A stretch of 64,000 nucleotides of DNA from Fodinibacter luteus (GCF_039541575.1 NZ_BAABGM010000013.1:223659-287658), one strand, 5' to 3'. Positions 32,836-41,931 are shown, counted from the first letter of the stretch. Numbers and translations are program-made. Notes: a model not told the origin generated them from the sequence alone.

Positions 32836-33882
32836 ATGACCTTCCACGCTGACGAGTACCAGGCCGCCCCCGCACGCTACGAGGCCGGGATGCCGTACCG
32901 CCGGGTCGGGCGCTCGGGTCTGGACCTGCCCGCCGTCTCCCTGGGCCTGTGGCACAACTTCGGCGACGACGTCCCCCTCGAGCGCCAGCAGGCGACGCTG
33001 CGCCGGGCGTTCGACCGCGGGGTGACCCACTTCGACCTCGCGAACAACTACGGCCCGCCCTACGGCTCGGCCGAGCGCAACTTCGGCACGATCTTCGCTC
33101 GGGACTTCCGCCCCTACCGCGACGAGCTCGTCATCAGCTCCAAGGCGGGGTACGACATGTGGCCGGGGCCCTACGGTCAGGGTGGCGGGTCGCGCAAGTA
33201 CGTCGTCGCCTCGTGCGACCAGTCCCTCCAGCGGATGGGCCTGGACTACGTCGACATCTTCTACAGCCACCGGTTCGACGAGACGACCCCGCTCGAGGAG
33301 ACGATGGGTGCGCTCGACTCGCTCGTGCGCGCCGGCAAGGCGCTCTACGTCGGCATCTCGTCGTACTCCGGCGAGCGCACGCGCGAGGCCGTCGAGATCC
33401 TGCGCGCGATGGGCACCCCCCTGCTCATCCACCAGCCGTCGTACTCGATGCTCAACCGCTGGGTCGAGGAGGACCTGCTCGACGTGCTCGGGGTCGAGGG
33501 CGTCGGGTGCATCGCGTTCTCCCCCCTCGCCCAGGGCATGCTGACGAACAAGTACCTCAAGGGGATCCCCGAGGGGTCGCGTGCCGCGCAGGGGAAGTCG
33601 CTCGACCCTGAGCTGCTCACCGACGAGGCGCTGAGGCACGTGCGGGCGCTCGACCGGATGGCGCGGGCCCGCGGCCAGTCGCTCGCGCAGATGGCCCTCG
33701 CCTGGGCGCTGCGCGACCCCAGGGTGACGTCGGTGCTCATCGGCGCCTCGTCGGTCGAGCAGCTCGACAACAGCCTCGACGCGGTGGGCCACCTCGAGTT
33801 CACCGCCGAGGAGCTCGCGAAGATCGACAAGCACGCGGTCGACGCCGGCATCAACCTGTGGAAGACCTCGAGCGACAAGTGA
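32836..33882 (+). CDS. Aldo/keto reductase (YghZ-like, AKR14-type)
   Basis: A 348-residue NADPH-dependent oxidoreductase of the YghZ / L-glyceraldehyde 3-phosphate reductase group. Key features: MPYRRVGRSGLDLPAVSLGL, the catalytic Asp and Tyr in THFDLANNYGPPYGSAE, Lys in DELVISSKAGYDMWPGPYG, His in DIFYSHRFDETTP, and the cofactor segment VTSVLIGASSVEQLDNSLDA. The GPYGQGGGSRKY insertion is typical for this subgroup, whose best-known substrates are small aldehydes including methylglyoxal. The next gene begins 12 bp after its stop, so they probably share an mRNA. Confidence 0.92.
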   Translation: MTFHADEYQAAPARYEAGMPYRRVGRSGLDLPAVSLGLWHNFGDDVPLERQQATLRRAFDRGVTHFDLANNYGPPYGSAERNFGTIFARDFRPYRDELVISSKAGYDMWPGPYGQGGGSRKYVVASCDQSLQRMGLDYVDIFYSHRFDETTPLEETMGALDSLVRAGKALYVGISSYSGERTREAVEILRAMGTPLLIHQPSYSMLNRWVEEDLLDVLGVEGVGCIAFSPLAQGMLTNKYLKGIPEGSRAAQGKSLDPELLTDEALRHVRALDRMARARGQSLAQMALAWALRDPRVTSVLIGASSVEQLDNSLDAVGHLEFTAEELAKIDKHAVDAGINLWKTSSDK

Positions 33883-33894
33883 GTTGACCTCGCC

Positions 33895-34359
33895 ATGAGC
33901 GACGACCGCGAGACCACGGAGTACCTCCCGAGCCCGACCGAGTGGGTCCGCCGCCAGGTGGAGACCATCGAGGCGACCGGTGACACCCGCTCGGTGCACA
34001 TCATGAACCGCCCGGTCGTCATGCTGACGATGCGCGGTGCACGCACCGGCGCGGTGCGCAAGGTGCCGTTGATGCGCGTCGAGCACGACGGCGTCTACGC
34101 GGCGGTGGCGAGCAAGGGTGGCGCACCGCAGCACCCCCAGTGGTACGCGAACCTGCGGGCGAACCCGCAGGTCACCGTGCAGGACGGGACGCGGTCGTGG
34201 TCGGCGGTCGCCCGCGAGCTGACCGGCGACGAGCGGGCGGCCTGGTGGGAGCGGTGCGTCGCGGCGTACCCGCCCTACGCGCAGTACCAGACCAGGACGG
34301 ACCGGCTCATCCCGGTGCTGCTCCTCGAGCCGGTCGACCCGGCTCCCATCGAGAGCTGA
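33895..34359 (+). CDS. Deazaflavin (F420)-dependent nitroreductase family protein
   Basis: A 154-residue split-barrel protein of the Ddn/nitroreductase family. It shows PTEWVRRQVETIEATGDTRS at the N-terminus, then VVMLTMRGARTGAVRKVPLM, GVYAAVASKGGAPQHPQWY, NLRANPQVTVQDGT and YPPYAQYQTRTDRLIPVLLL. The GARTGxxRxxPLM and KGGAPxHPxWYxNLxxxP motifs bind the F420 cofactor and define the family. It is 12 bp downstream of the aldo/keto reductase gene, consistent with a two-gene redox operon. The substrate is unknown; relatives reduce quinones or nitro compounds. Confidence 0.92.
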   Translation: MSDDRETTEYLPSPTEWVRRQVETIEATGDTRSVHIMNRPVVMLTMRGARTGAVRKVPLMRVEHDGVYAAVASKGGAPQHPQWYANLRANPQVTVQDGTRSWSAVARELTGDERAAWWERCVAAYPPYAQYQTRTDRLIPVLLLEPVDPAPIES

Positions 34360-34455
34360 CCTCCGGCCACGACGACCACCTCGCCGTGAGGGCGGACGTG
34401 GCGGCTCCGGCAGCCACGGCCGCACTCGTCGCGCGGGGAGCAGCGCGGATGCCGG

Positions 34456-34959
34456 TCAGCCGGCGGGGGTTCCCGCCGGCGGGTTCGCCGGGTCCCCCGG
34501 CCCGGCGCCGAGGCCGTTTCCCGCGGTGGCCGGCGGCACGGCATCCACCTCGAGCTCGGCCGCCGAGCGCTCGACCCGGCGGAACCACCACAGGCCGAGC
34601 ACGGGGAGCACGAGCGGGACGAAGCCGTACCCCTGCCCGAAGTGCGACCACACGGTCTTGTCGGGGAACGCGTCGGGCACGAGGTAGGACACCGCGCCGA
34701 CGACGAGGACGCCGACGAGCTCGACGGCGCACGCGACGATGCCCACGCGGACCCAGCGTCCGCCGCGGGCCAGGCACCACGTCGCGAGGAGGTAGACGGC
34801 GGCCGCGAGCGCCGACAGCGTGTAGGCGAGCGGCGCGGTGTCGAACCCGGTCGTGATCTGCAGGACGGACCGTCCCGTCGCGGCGAGCGCGAGCACTCCG
34901 TAGACGACGACGAGCACGACACCGGGGCCACCGAGGGCCCGACGGGTGGAGTCAGGCAT
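34456..34959 (-). CDS. Four-helix membrane protein of unknown function
   Basis: A 167-residue integral membrane protein with four predicted helices: VVLVVVYGVLALAATGRSVL, YTLSALAAAVYLLATWC, VGIVACAVELVGVLVVGAVS and FVPLVLPVLGLWWF. The loop between helices 3 and 4 carries PDAFPDKTVWSHFGQGYGFV, which is well conserved in actinobacterial proteins of this type. The C-terminus is a Gly/Pro/Ala-rich tail. It overlaps the upstream gene by 8 bp (ATGCCTGA), so the two form an operon. No activity is known. Confidence 0.8.
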   Translation of the reverse strand: MPDSTRRALGGPGVVLVVVYGVLALAATGRSVLQITTGFDTAPLAYTLSALAAAVYLLATWCLARGGRWVRVGIVACAVELVGVLVVGAVSYLVPDAFPDKTVWSHFGQGYGFVPLVLPVLGLWWFRRVERSAAELEVDAVPPATAGNGLGAGPGDPANPPAGTPAG

Positions 34960-35314
34960 AGGTGTTCCAGATCTGCTGGAGGCGGGCGGCCATGACGGCG
35001 ACGGCGAACGCGCCGACGGCGAGCGAGCCCATCGCCCAGCGCGACTTCTCCTTGATCGTGAGCAGCGCGGTGCCGACGGGGATGACCGGCAGCGAGACGA
35101 GGTAGGCGGCGAACGTCGCCCGCTCCGTGGAGTTCTCGATCTCCCCGAGCCCGATGAGCCCGACGACGAGCTGGACGAGCAGGCCGAGCTCGAGAAGGGC
35201 TGCGATGGCGAGCACCTTGTCGTCGATGAGCTTGTCGCGGACGGCGTAGTAGACCGCCGCGACGAACAGCACGGTCGCGAGGCCCACGACGACGTACGTC
35301 AGTGGCGCGATCAC
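34952..35314 (-). CDS. Small integral membrane protein of unknown function
   Basis: A 120-residue protein with four hydrophobic segments (IAPLTYVVVGLATVLFVAAV, VLAIAALLELGLLVQLVVGL, AAYLVSLPVIPVGTALL, GSLAVGAFAVAVMAARL) and little soluble sequence. The GTG at 35314 starts directly at the first membrane helix. The longer open frame begins inside the divergent hydrolase gene. It is co-transcribed with the four-helix protein downstream, whose start lies inside its last codons. I do not recognise a family function; the pair probably forms a membrane complex. Confidence 0.75.
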   Translation of the reverse strand: MIAPLTYVVVGLATVLFVAAVYYAVRDKLIDDKVLAIAALLELGLLVQLVVGLIGLGEIENSTERATFAAYLVSLPVIPVGTALLTIKEKSRWAMGSLAVGAFAVAVMAARLQQIWNTYA

Positions 35315-35382
35315 GACGTCAACCCTAGCCCGGTCGGGCGGGCCGTCGACGAGTGCCCTTGCCGGGGTGCGAGACTGCGCGC

Positions 35383-36411
35383 ATGACCAGTGCACAGCTC
35401 GGCGACGTCAGCATCGAGTACGAGGTGGACGGGCCCGACGACGGCGAGCCGATGCTGCTCGTCATGGGGCTGGGCGCCCAGCTCGTCGCCTGGCCGCAGG
35501 ACGTCGTCGACGGCCTCGCCGACCGCGGCTTCCGGGTGATCCGGATGGACAACCGCGACATCGGCCTGTCGACGAAGACGGAGGGGCCGGCACCGACGCG
35601 GGCGGCGCTGTTCAAGGCCTTCGCCCACCGTCGGTACGCCCAGTCCGACTACCTGCTCTCGGACATGGCCGACGACGCCGCAGCCCTGCTCGACCACCTC
35701 GGCATCCCCGCCGTGCACGTCGTCGGGGTGTCGATGGGCGGGATGATCGCCCAGCAGCTGACGATCGACCACCCCGAGCGAGTGCTCAGCCTGTGCTCGG
35801 TCATGTCGAACACCGGCAACCGCCGGCACGGCACCGTGGGGCCGCGGCTGCTCCCGACGATGGCGATGTCGCTCACGACGCCGCGGCCGACCGACCCGGT
35901 CGAGGCCGAGCGGCTGGCCGTCGAGAGCTGGCGGCTCATCGCCGGGCCGCACTTCGACGCCGACGAGATCGGCGTCCTCGCGCGGCGCGCGATCGCCCGC
36001 AACGTCAACCCGCTCGGGACGCTCCGCCAGCTGCTCGCCATCCAGGCCAGCCCGGACCGGACGGCCGGGCTGCGGCAGGTCCGGGTGCCGACGCTCGTCA
36101 TCCACGGCCTGCTCGACCAGCTCGTGCTGCCGAGCGGCGGCATCGCCACCGCCCGCGCGGTCCCGGGGGCACGCCTCGTCATGTTCCCGGACATGGCGCA
36201 CGACCTGCCCGGCCCGCGGCGTGCCGAGATCGTCGACGAGATCGCCCGCAACGCGGCGCGGGCCCACGACCCGGCATCCGGTGGGACGCCATCCGGTGGC
36301 ACGGCGCCTGTTGACACGGCATCCGGTGTCGCGGAGCCTGTTGGCACGTCGCCCAGCGGCTCGGGATCCGCACCCTCGGCACGCAGCACATCGGCGCCCA
36401 CGCAGGCATAG
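35383..36411 (+). CDS. Alpha/beta hydrolase
   Basis: A 342-residue alpha/beta-hydrolase-fold enzyme. The oxyanion region reads MLLVMGLGAQLVAWPQDVVD, the nucleophile elbow is HVVGVSMGGMIAQQL, a cap domain follows, then VPTLVIHGLLDQLVLPSGG with the acid residue and MAHDLPGP with the catalytic His. This resembles RsbQ- or esterase-like enzymes; the substrate is unknown. The last 50 residues are a low-complexity tail built from ASGGTPSGGTAP-type repeats derived from duplicated GGCATCCGGTGG units in the DNA. It is convergent with the aminotransferase gene; a weak GTGACCT/AGGTCAC hairpin lies at 36442-36475. Confidence 0.88.
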   Translation: MTSAQLGDVSIEYEVDGPDDGEPMLLVMGLGAQLVAWPQDVVDGLADRGFRVIRMDNRDIGLSTKTEGPAPTRAALFKAFAHRRYAQSDYLLSDMADDAAALLDHLGIPAVHVVGVSMGGMIAQQLTIDHPERVLSLCSVMSNTGNRRHGTVGPRLLPTMAMSLTTPRPTDPVEAERLAVESWRLIAGPHFDADEIGVLARRAIARNVNPLGTLRQLLAIQASPDRTAGLRQVRVPTLVIHGLLDQLVLPSGGIATARAVPGARLVMFPDMAHDLPGPRRAEIVDEIARNAARAHDPASGGTPSGGTAPVDTASGVAEPVGTSPSGSGSAPSARSTSAPTQA

Positions 36412-36496
36412 CCGTCTGCGCCGCGACCAACTGCCTGCGCTGTGACCTACCGCCTGCGCTCGCGCGACAGGTCACCCACCTCGACCGGACCCGCCG

Positions 36497-37741
36497 TCAG
36501 GGGCCGGCCAGGGCCTCGGCGACGGCGTCGACGAGCAGCCGGACCTCGTCCTCGGTGACGACGAGCGGTGGGGCGATGCGGATCGTCGATCCGTGCGTGT
36601 CCTTGGCGAGCACGCCATGCGCCATGAGCCGCTCCGAGACCACGCGGCCGCTGGGCCCCCCCGGCTCGATGTCGAGACCGGCCCACAGCCCGCGCACCCG
36701 GACCTCGGACAGGCCCGTGCCGTCGCCGTGGCCGAGGAGCGGCTGGAGGCATTCGGTGAGCAGGTGTCCCAGGTGCGTGGAGCGGCGCTGGAACTCGCCC
36801 TCGGCAAGCATCGTGACGACCTCGTGCCCGATGGCCGCGGCCAGCGGGTTGCCGCCGAACGTCGACCCGTGCGAACCCGGGGTGATCACCTCGAGGATCT
36901 CGTGGTTCGTGGCGATCGCGGACACCGGGTACAGGCCACCGCCGAGCGCCTTGCCGAGCACGTAGACGTCCGGCACGACCTCCTCGTGCTCGCAGGCGAA
37001 GGTGCGACCTGTGCGGGCGAGCCCGGACTGGATCTCGTCGGCGACCATGAGGGCGCCGGCCTCGTCACAGATGGCGCGCACGTCGCGCAGGTAGCCCTCG
37101 GGGGGGATGACGACGCCGCCCTCGCCCTGCACCGGCTCGAGCAGCACGGCGACGGTGAAGTCGTCGACGGCCTCGCGCAGGGCCTGGGAGTCGCCGTAGG
37201 TGACCGTGCGGAAACCGGGGGTGTACGGGCCGTAGTCGTCGCGGGCGACCTTGTCGTCGGAGAAGCTGACGATCGTCGTCGTGCGACCGTGGAAGTTGCC
37301 CTCCATGACGACGATGTTCGCCTCGTTCTCCGGCACGCCCTTGACCCGGTAGCCCCACCGGCGGCTCACCTTCAGCGCCGTCTCGACGGCCTCGGCGCCG
37401 GTGTTCATCGGCAGGATCATGTCCTTGCCGGTGAGGGCCGCGAGCGCCTCGGCGAACGGGCCGAGCTGGTCGTTGTGGAAGGCCCGGCTGGTCAGCGTGA
37501 GGCGAGCCAGCTGCTCCTGGGCCCGGGCGAGCAACCGCGGGTGGCCGTGCCCGAAGTTCAGGGCCGAGTAGCCCGAGAGACAGTCGAGGTAGCGGCGCCC
37601 CTCGACGTCGGTCACCCAGGCACCCTCGCCGTGCGAGAGCACGACCGGGAGGGGGTGGTAGTTGTGCGCGGCGTACCGCTCGACCTGGGCGATGTGCGCG
37701 GCGGTCTGGGCGGTGCTGCCGTGGTTGTGGCTGGACGTCAT
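36497..37741 (-). CDS. rocD: Ornithine--oxo-acid transaminase RocD
   Basis: A 414-residue class III PLP aminotransferase. Visible elements: YAAHNYHPLPVVLSHGEGAW, YSALNFGHGHPRLL, LPMNTGAEAVETALK, NFHGRTTTIVSFSDD, LLEPVQGEGGVVIPPEGYLR, MVADEIQSGLARTGR, the PLP lysine in VYVLGKALGGGLYPVSAI and HGSTFGGNPLAAAIGHE. The NYHPLPVVL start and NTGAEAVE motif distinguish ornithine delta-aminotransferases from other class III members. It converts ornithine plus 2-oxoglutarate to glutamate semialdehyde and glutamate, linking arginine and proline metabolism. It appears to be a single gene; no other arginine-catabolic gene is in the window. Confidence 0.93.
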   Translation of the reverse strand: MTSSHNHGSTAQTAAHIAQVERYAAHNYHPLPVVLSHGEGAWVTDVEGRRYLDCLSGYSALNFGHGHPRLLARAQEQLARLTLTSRAFHNDQLGPFAEALAALTGKDMILPMNTGAEAVETALKVSRRWGYRVKGVPENEANIVVMEGNFHGRTTTIVSFSDDKVARDDYGPYTPGFRTVTYGDSQALREAVDDFTVAVLLEPVQGEGGVVIPPEGYLRDVRAICDEAGALMVADEIQSGLARTGRTFACEHEEVVPDVYVLGKALGGGLYPVSAIATNHEILEVITPGSHGSTFGGNPLAAAIGHEVVTMLAEGEFQRRSTHLGHLLTECLQPLLGHGDGTGLSEVRVRGLWAGLDIEPGGPSGRVVSERLMAHGVLAKDTHGSTIRIAPPLVVTEDEVRLLVDAVAEALAGP

Positions 37742-37836
37742 GTGTCGCCTCCTCGCTGGTGAGCCTAGCGATGAGGGTTGGATGCCGTGCCACCCCTGTC
37801 GAGGGAGCGTCCCCTCGGGCGGTTGGTGGGGCCGGA

Positions 37837-38229
37837 TCAGGCTGGCGTGCCACCGCTCGGGGCGAGCAGGAGGTACCCCTGGGCGGCGAGGATGACGACG
37901 ACGGCCGCGATCTTGTCGGCAGGCAGTGCGTTGTCGAAGTGGATCCGGTCGACGAGGACGATGCCCACCTGGAGCAGGACGATCCAGCCCATCGTGACGA
38001 CGGCGAGCTCGGCGTACTGGAGCGCGGACGCGTAGACCCAGAACAGCACGACGAAGGACAGCGCCCCGAGCACCAGGGCGACCGTGTTGTTGCGCTCCGC
38101 CCACTCCTTGGCGGCGATGGCCCCGAGCAGGTCGAGCCCGGCGAGGGCGGCCATGCACAGCGTCGCGACGACCGGAAGCGGCCAGGACGACGGAAGCTTG
38201 ATGAGCGGCAGGACGTCGAGCGTGGCCAT
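37837..38229 (-). CDS. Four-helix membrane protein of unknown function
   Basis: A 130-residue membrane protein with four predicted helices: PVVATLCMAALAGLDLLGAI, VALVLGALSFVVLFWVYASA, VVTMGWIVLLQVGIVLV and IAAVVVILAAQGYLLLAP. The pattern of LDLLGAIAAKEWAERNN and YAELAVVTMGW is familiar from actinobacterial conserved hypothetical proteins, but no function is known to me. GGAGG lies five bases before the ATG at 38229. It lies between the ornithine aminotransferase and patatin genes on the same strand, with about 95 bp on each side, so independent transcription is possible. Confidence 0.78.
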   Translation of the reverse strand: MATLDVLPLIKLPSSWPLPVVATLCMAALAGLDLLGAIAAKEWAERNNTVALVLGALSFVVLFWVYASALQYAELAVVTMGWIVLLQVGIVLVDRIHFDNALPADKIAAVVVILAAQGYLLLAPSGGTPA

Positions 38230-38327
38230 GGGTTCCTCCGGATCGACGGGGCCACCCAGCGGTGGTCCCGACTGTGTAGAGGCGCTGACGCGGCAGGTGA
38301 TACACCCCACCCACGCGAACCCTGCGG

Positions 38328-39260
38328 TCAGCCGGTCCAGACCTCGCCGACGCGGTCGGCGATGCGCCTGCCGTGGGCCCGGGCGGTCTCGAACGTGTCC
38401 GCGCCGCGGCTCATGTCGAGGGGGTTGGCGCCCATCGCCCACAGGTCCTTCGCGTCCGGGACGACGAGGTGGGTCTTCGCCCGTGGGCGCAGCGAGCGCA
38501 GCTGGACCGGGGGCAGGTCGCGCACGTGCGACCCGACGGGGTACGGGGACAGGGCGAGCACGCGCCGGTGGCCGGCCGCGAGGTCGGCGTTGGCGATGCT
38601 CCGCAGGCCGCCGTCGACGTAGCGCCGTCCGCCGACCTCGACGGCAGGGAACACCCCGGGGACCGCGCAGCTCGCGGCGACGGCGCGCTCGAGCGGGACA
38701 CCGCTCGTGTTGTCGAAGACGACCGAGGTGCCCGTCTGGGCGTCGACCGCCGTGACGAACAGGCGCTTCTCGGGCCAGGCCTTGCCGACGAGGCCGAGCC
38801 CGATCGCCTCGAGCCACTCCTCCTCGGTCGTCGTCCGTGCGGTGAGGGCGGCCTGGCCGACGAGGGCACGGCCCTGACGCTTGTCGAGGTGCAGCTGGGC
38901 GCGCAGGTACCGGGTCGCGTCGGACGGGCCGAGGCGGCCGAAGTCGGCGATCTGGGCCCCCTCGCGGATCCGCGCGAACGCGTCGGCCTCGTCGGTGCCG
39001 ACCCGCAGGTGCGCCGCGACCATCGACCCGGCGGAGGTGCCGATCATCGTGTCGGCGTCGCGGACGTCCACCCCGCCGTCGCGCAGGCCCATGATGACCC
39101 CGGCCTCCCAGGCGATGCCGGTCGCTCCCCCACCGGCGAGGACGAACGCGCGCTCGAGGTCCTGCGTCGGCTGGCGCCACTCCTTGAAGCCATCCCCGCT
39201 CGCGACGGGACGCTCGAAGTCCCGGCTCGACGGCTCGACGTGCATGACGTGTTCGCTCAT
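38328..39260 (-). CDS. Patatin-like phospholipase
   Basis: A 310-residue patatin-family acyl hydrolase. The oxyanion hole is AFVLAGGGATGIAWEAGVIM (about 38-57), the catalytic Ser is in MIGTSAGSMVAAHL and the catalytic Asp is in RRYVDGGLRSIANADLA, giving a complete Ser-Asp dyad. The extra segment around LHLDKRQGRALVGQAALTAR is typical of bacterial members. There is no signal peptide, so it should act inside the cell on lipids or lipid-like esters. The substrate is unknown. Most neighbours are on the same strand but well spaced. Confidence 0.9.
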   Translation of the reverse strand: MSEHVMHVEPSSRDFERPVASGDGFKEWRQPTQDLERAFVLAGGGATGIAWEAGVIMGLRDGGVDVRDADTMIGTSAGSMVAAHLRVGTDEADAFARIREGAQIADFGRLGPSDATRYLRAQLHLDKRQGRALVGQAALTARTTTEEEWLEAIGLGLVGKAWPEKRLFVTAVDAQTGTSVVFDNTSGVPLERAVAASCAVPGVFPAVEVGGRRYVDGGLRSIANADLAAGHRRVLALSPYPVGSHVRDLPPVQLRSLRPRAKTHLVVPDAKDLWAMGANPLDMSRGADTFETARAHGRRIADRVGEVWTG

Positions 39261-39378
39261 CCCCCCATTCTCCCCGTCACCGTGCCGTGCCCCGAGCCAC
39301 CCTCGGCGTGAGCGTCCTCACCCGCGTCGGCACGACGGTCGGAGGGCCACGCGGCGGGAGCATCGGGGGCGGCGCCAT

Positions 39379-40092
39379 TCAAAAGGCCGTTCGCGCCTGC
39401 CTCGCCGCCGCGGCGGGAACCACCCGGACCGAGTCGAGCGGCAGGCTCACGAGGTCGTCGCCGATCCGGACCTGGCACCGGACCGTGCCGACGAGCTCGA
39501 CCTCCCCGGCCCGGGCCTGCCACGGACCGGTCGTCACCTCGACGAGGTCGCCGACCCGGGGGGTCGGCCGGCCGCCCTCCCCCGGGCGGCGCGTCGCGGC
39601 GAGAGCCGCGAGCTGCGCGGCGTAGGTCGGGGGAAGCGCAGCTGGACGACCCTTGTACGTCCAGCTGAACAGGTGGCGGGCGTCGAAACGGCGCGAGCAC
39701 ACCCCGCACGACATCAGCCGGGTCGGTGCCCGATGGCGGAAGCGCTCGTGCCCGGCGGGGCACCGCCCGACCCAGTGGCCCGGGACCCGCGGCGAGCCGG
39801 CCGGGACGCACCGCTCCCCGCTGCACCCGATCTCGAGTGCCTTGGCCCGCCAGACCGCGTCGTGGCCGTGGACGGGGCCGACGAGCGCATGGGCGATCTC
39901 GTGGAGGATCGTGTCGAGGACCTCGGCCTCGCTGTGGAGCAGGGTGATCGGCGCGGAGAGACCGATCTGCCGACGACCGAACCGGCACACACCGGCTCGG
40001 GTCTTGGCGCGGTCGGCCACGATGGTCCAGTCGTCGAGGCCGTGCTCGCGCAGGAGCCCGCGCCCGACGGCGAGTGCTCGGGTGACCTCCAT
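39379..40092 (-). CDS. SprT-like zinc metalloprotease domain protein
   Basis: A 237-residue protein. The N-terminal SprT-like domain contains ITLLHSEAEVLDTILHEIAH+ALVG, i.e. the HExxH zinc site, and the third ligand region HGHDAVWRAKALEIGCSG. A Cys-rich zinc-ribbon follows (GRCPAGHERFRHRAP, MSCGVCSRRFD). The C-terminal about 60 residues form a small beta-rich domain (TPRVGDLVEVTTGPWQARAG). Eukaryotic relatives such as Spartan cut DNA-protein crosslinks; the bacterial role is less clear. AGGAGG precedes the ATG at 40092. It is a single gene. Confidence 0.9.
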   Translation of the reverse strand: MEVTRALAVGRGLLREHGLDDWTIVADRAKTRAGVCRFGRRQIGLSAPITLLHSEAEVLDTILHEIAHALVGPVHGHDAVWRAKALEIGCSGERCVPAGSPRVPGHWVGRCPAGHERFRHRAPTRLMSCGVCSRRFDARHLFSWTYKGRPAALPPTYAAQLAALAATRRPGEGGRPTPRVGDLVEVTTGPWQARAGEVELVGTVRCQVRIGDDLVSLPLDSVRVVPAAAARQARTAF

Positions 40093-40284
40093 CGACTCCT
40101 CCTCCAGGACGGCTGCTCGTTGCACGACCCTAGAGGCCTGCACCGACAGGATCGCGGCAGCAGCACCACGTGGCGCGAGCCTGTGGATGCCGGGGCCGGA
40201 GCGGGCCGGCTGTGGACGGCTCGGGCCGTCAGGACGGGCGCCCGTCAGCTCGGATCGGCGCACCTGGTCGGGGCGAGCGCGTCC

Positions 40285-41205
40285 TCAGTTCGTGTAGAGG
40301 CGGGCCTTCGCCTCGCGGACCGTGAGGGTGACCGGGGTGCCTTCGAGGTCGACCTCACCGGGGATGTCGAACCAGTCGCTGCCGCCGACCCGGAACTGCC
40401 CGGTGTACACGATGTCCGCGCGCACCTCGTGGGTTCCCGGTCGGGTGTAGGTGGCGGTGACGTCCCCCGTCGGATGTGGGCCACCGAGCGAGGTCGTCGG
40501 TCCGACCGTCCTCTCGCCGAGGTGGTACGTGACGGACTTGAGACGGGGCCGGACCTCGATGCGGTAGCCGAGCAGTCGGGCCGGATCCGGGGTGTCGACC
40601 TCGTCGGGGCCGAACCCCGCCTCGGGGAAGCGCACCTCGAAGTACGTCGGGAGGTTGACGAGGGTGACGTCGCCCTCGGGCTGGATGTTGACGACTGGGA
40701 GCGTGAAGTCGGTGTCGTGGAAGGCTTCACGGATCATGGCAAGGGTGAGTTGTGGTCCGACGCCAGGCACCATGCTTGGCAGACACGTAGTGCCGATCGT
40801 CACCCACTGACCGTCGGCACCAGACACCGGGCTCCCTTGGCGATCGACCATTCGCTTGTGTACATCCATCGCCGGGCCGGGTCCGATTTGTGGGTTGTCC
40901 TCGGAACAGGCGATGAAGGACCGTCCACAGAGGACGTCGTCGCTCGGAGAGCCCGGCAGTCTCTGGCCACACACGGATGTCGCACCGTACTCAGACCATG
41001 GGCCCTGGTCGGAAAGCTGGCTCAGCTGCCACTCTTGCTTCAGTGCGGCCAGGTCGTCAGCCAAGACATTGATGCGAACGCCATCGCCCTTGCCCGTTTC
41101 ACCCCAAGGGCCCCGGGGCCCCTCGGCTCCCCAACCGAAAAAGGGAAACACGAAGACGAGCGCAATCGCGAGCACGCCTACTCGCCAATACCGTCCAGGC
41201 GCCAT
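40285..41205 (-). CDS. Conserved hypothetical exported protein paired with DUF6318 lipoprotein
   Basis: A 306-residue protein with an N-terminal signal/anchor (WRVGVLAIALVFVFPFFGWG). The first half contains scattered Cys (TSVCGQRLPGSP, DDVLCGRSFIACSEDNPQIG, TTCLPS). The second half is beta-rich (FTLPVVNIQPEGDVTLVNLP, TYFEV, ATYTRPGTHEVRADIVYTG) and ends LTVREAKARLYTN. No enzyme motif was recognised. The ATG at 41205 follows GGAGGAAGGG. It overlaps the upstream lipoprotein gene by 28 bp, so the two are certainly co-expressed. This lipoprotein/exported-protein pair recurs in related actinobacteria as I recall, without a known role. Confidence 0.78.
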   Translation of the reverse strand: MAPGRYWRVGVLAIALVFVFPFFGWGAEGPRGPWGETGKGDGVRINVLADDLAALKQEWQLSQLSDQGPWSEYGATSVCGQRLPGSPSDDVLCGRSFIACSEDNPQIGPGPAMDVHKRMVDRQGSPVSGADGQWVTIGTTCLPSMVPGVGPQLTLAMIREAFHDTDFTLPVVNIQPEGDVTLVNLPTYFEVRFPEAGFGPDEVDTPDPARLLGYRIEVRPRLKSVTYHLGERTVGPTTSLGGPHPTGDVTATYTRPGTHEVRADIVYTGQFRVGGSDWFDIPGEVDLEGTPVTLTVREAKARLYTN

Positions 41206-41780
41206 CGCCCTTCCTCCCACTTGACTGCAATGGCACGAGTGATGGCCCGCTCGGGGAAGGACTCCACGACAGTGCCTGAGAGCGTGACGACATCTACTTC
41301 ATTCTCCAGAAGTTGAGCGTCGAAGGCGTACCCGTCGCTGCTTTCGCGCAGAAGAGTCAGTTCCTCAAGAGAAATTGGATCCGTGTCGTACCGATGACCG
41401 TCCGCCTCCAGGTCCCGGGCAACAGACGCGAGGTCCGCGCACGCCCCACACTTGTCCGTGGCGTGGCGCTCGATTAATGCAGGGTCCGGCACCGTCCATG
41501 CCTTCGAAGCTTCGACCATGAAGTGGCGGACGAACGCTTCGGCTCCTTCTTCGGTCTTCTCCCTCGCTGCCGCCGGGACGCCGTCCGCCTCGCTCGCCGA
41601 CGGCGAGGGCGTCGCGGTCGGGCTGGGGGACGCGCTCGTCGCGGACAGCGTCGGGCTCGCAGCCGACGGCGGCTCCTCGGGTGACTGGCACCCGGCCAGG
41701 GCCAGGGCACCCACCAGCGCGGACGCCACGGCGAACCGCACTCCCGGCGCCTCGTCACGCGGCATTGTTCGTCGTCCCAT
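41178..41780 (-). CDS. DUF6318-like lipoprotein
   Basis: A 200-residue lipoprotein. The signal peptide ends with the lipobox LALAGCQS (Cys about 31), followed by a Ser/Thr/Pro linker. A folded domain of the DUF6318 type follows: EEGAEAFVRHFMVEASKAWT, ERHATDKCGACADLASVARD, YAFDAQLLENEVDVVTLSGT and a terminal VKWEEGRWRLDG. The fold is probably NTF2-like. Attachment to the outer face of the membrane is predicted. The gene runs 28 bp into the downstream gene. ATG at 41780 is used; an ATG five codons later (41765) is equally possible. Confidence 0.82.
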   Translation of the reverse strand: MGRRTMPRDEAPGVRFAVASALVGALALAGCQSPEEPPSAASPTLSATSASPSPTATPSPSASEADGVPAAAREKTEEGAEAFVRHFMVEASKAWTVPDPALIERHATDKCGACADLASVARDLEADGHRYDTDPISLEELTLLRESSDGYAFDAQLLENEVDVVTLSGTVVESFPERAITRAIAVKWEEGRWRLDGIGE

Positions 41781-41931
41781 GCATCCCTTCCCGGCCGCCC
41801 CTCGTCGGCTCGCACGGAAACGCTAACTGCTACGAGGCAATCCGCCAGTCGAGTTGTCCACAGGCCTGCTCACCGAGCCGGCACCGTCGGCACCGCCGGC
41901 AGCGGACGCCACCAGCCCACCAGCCCCACCA

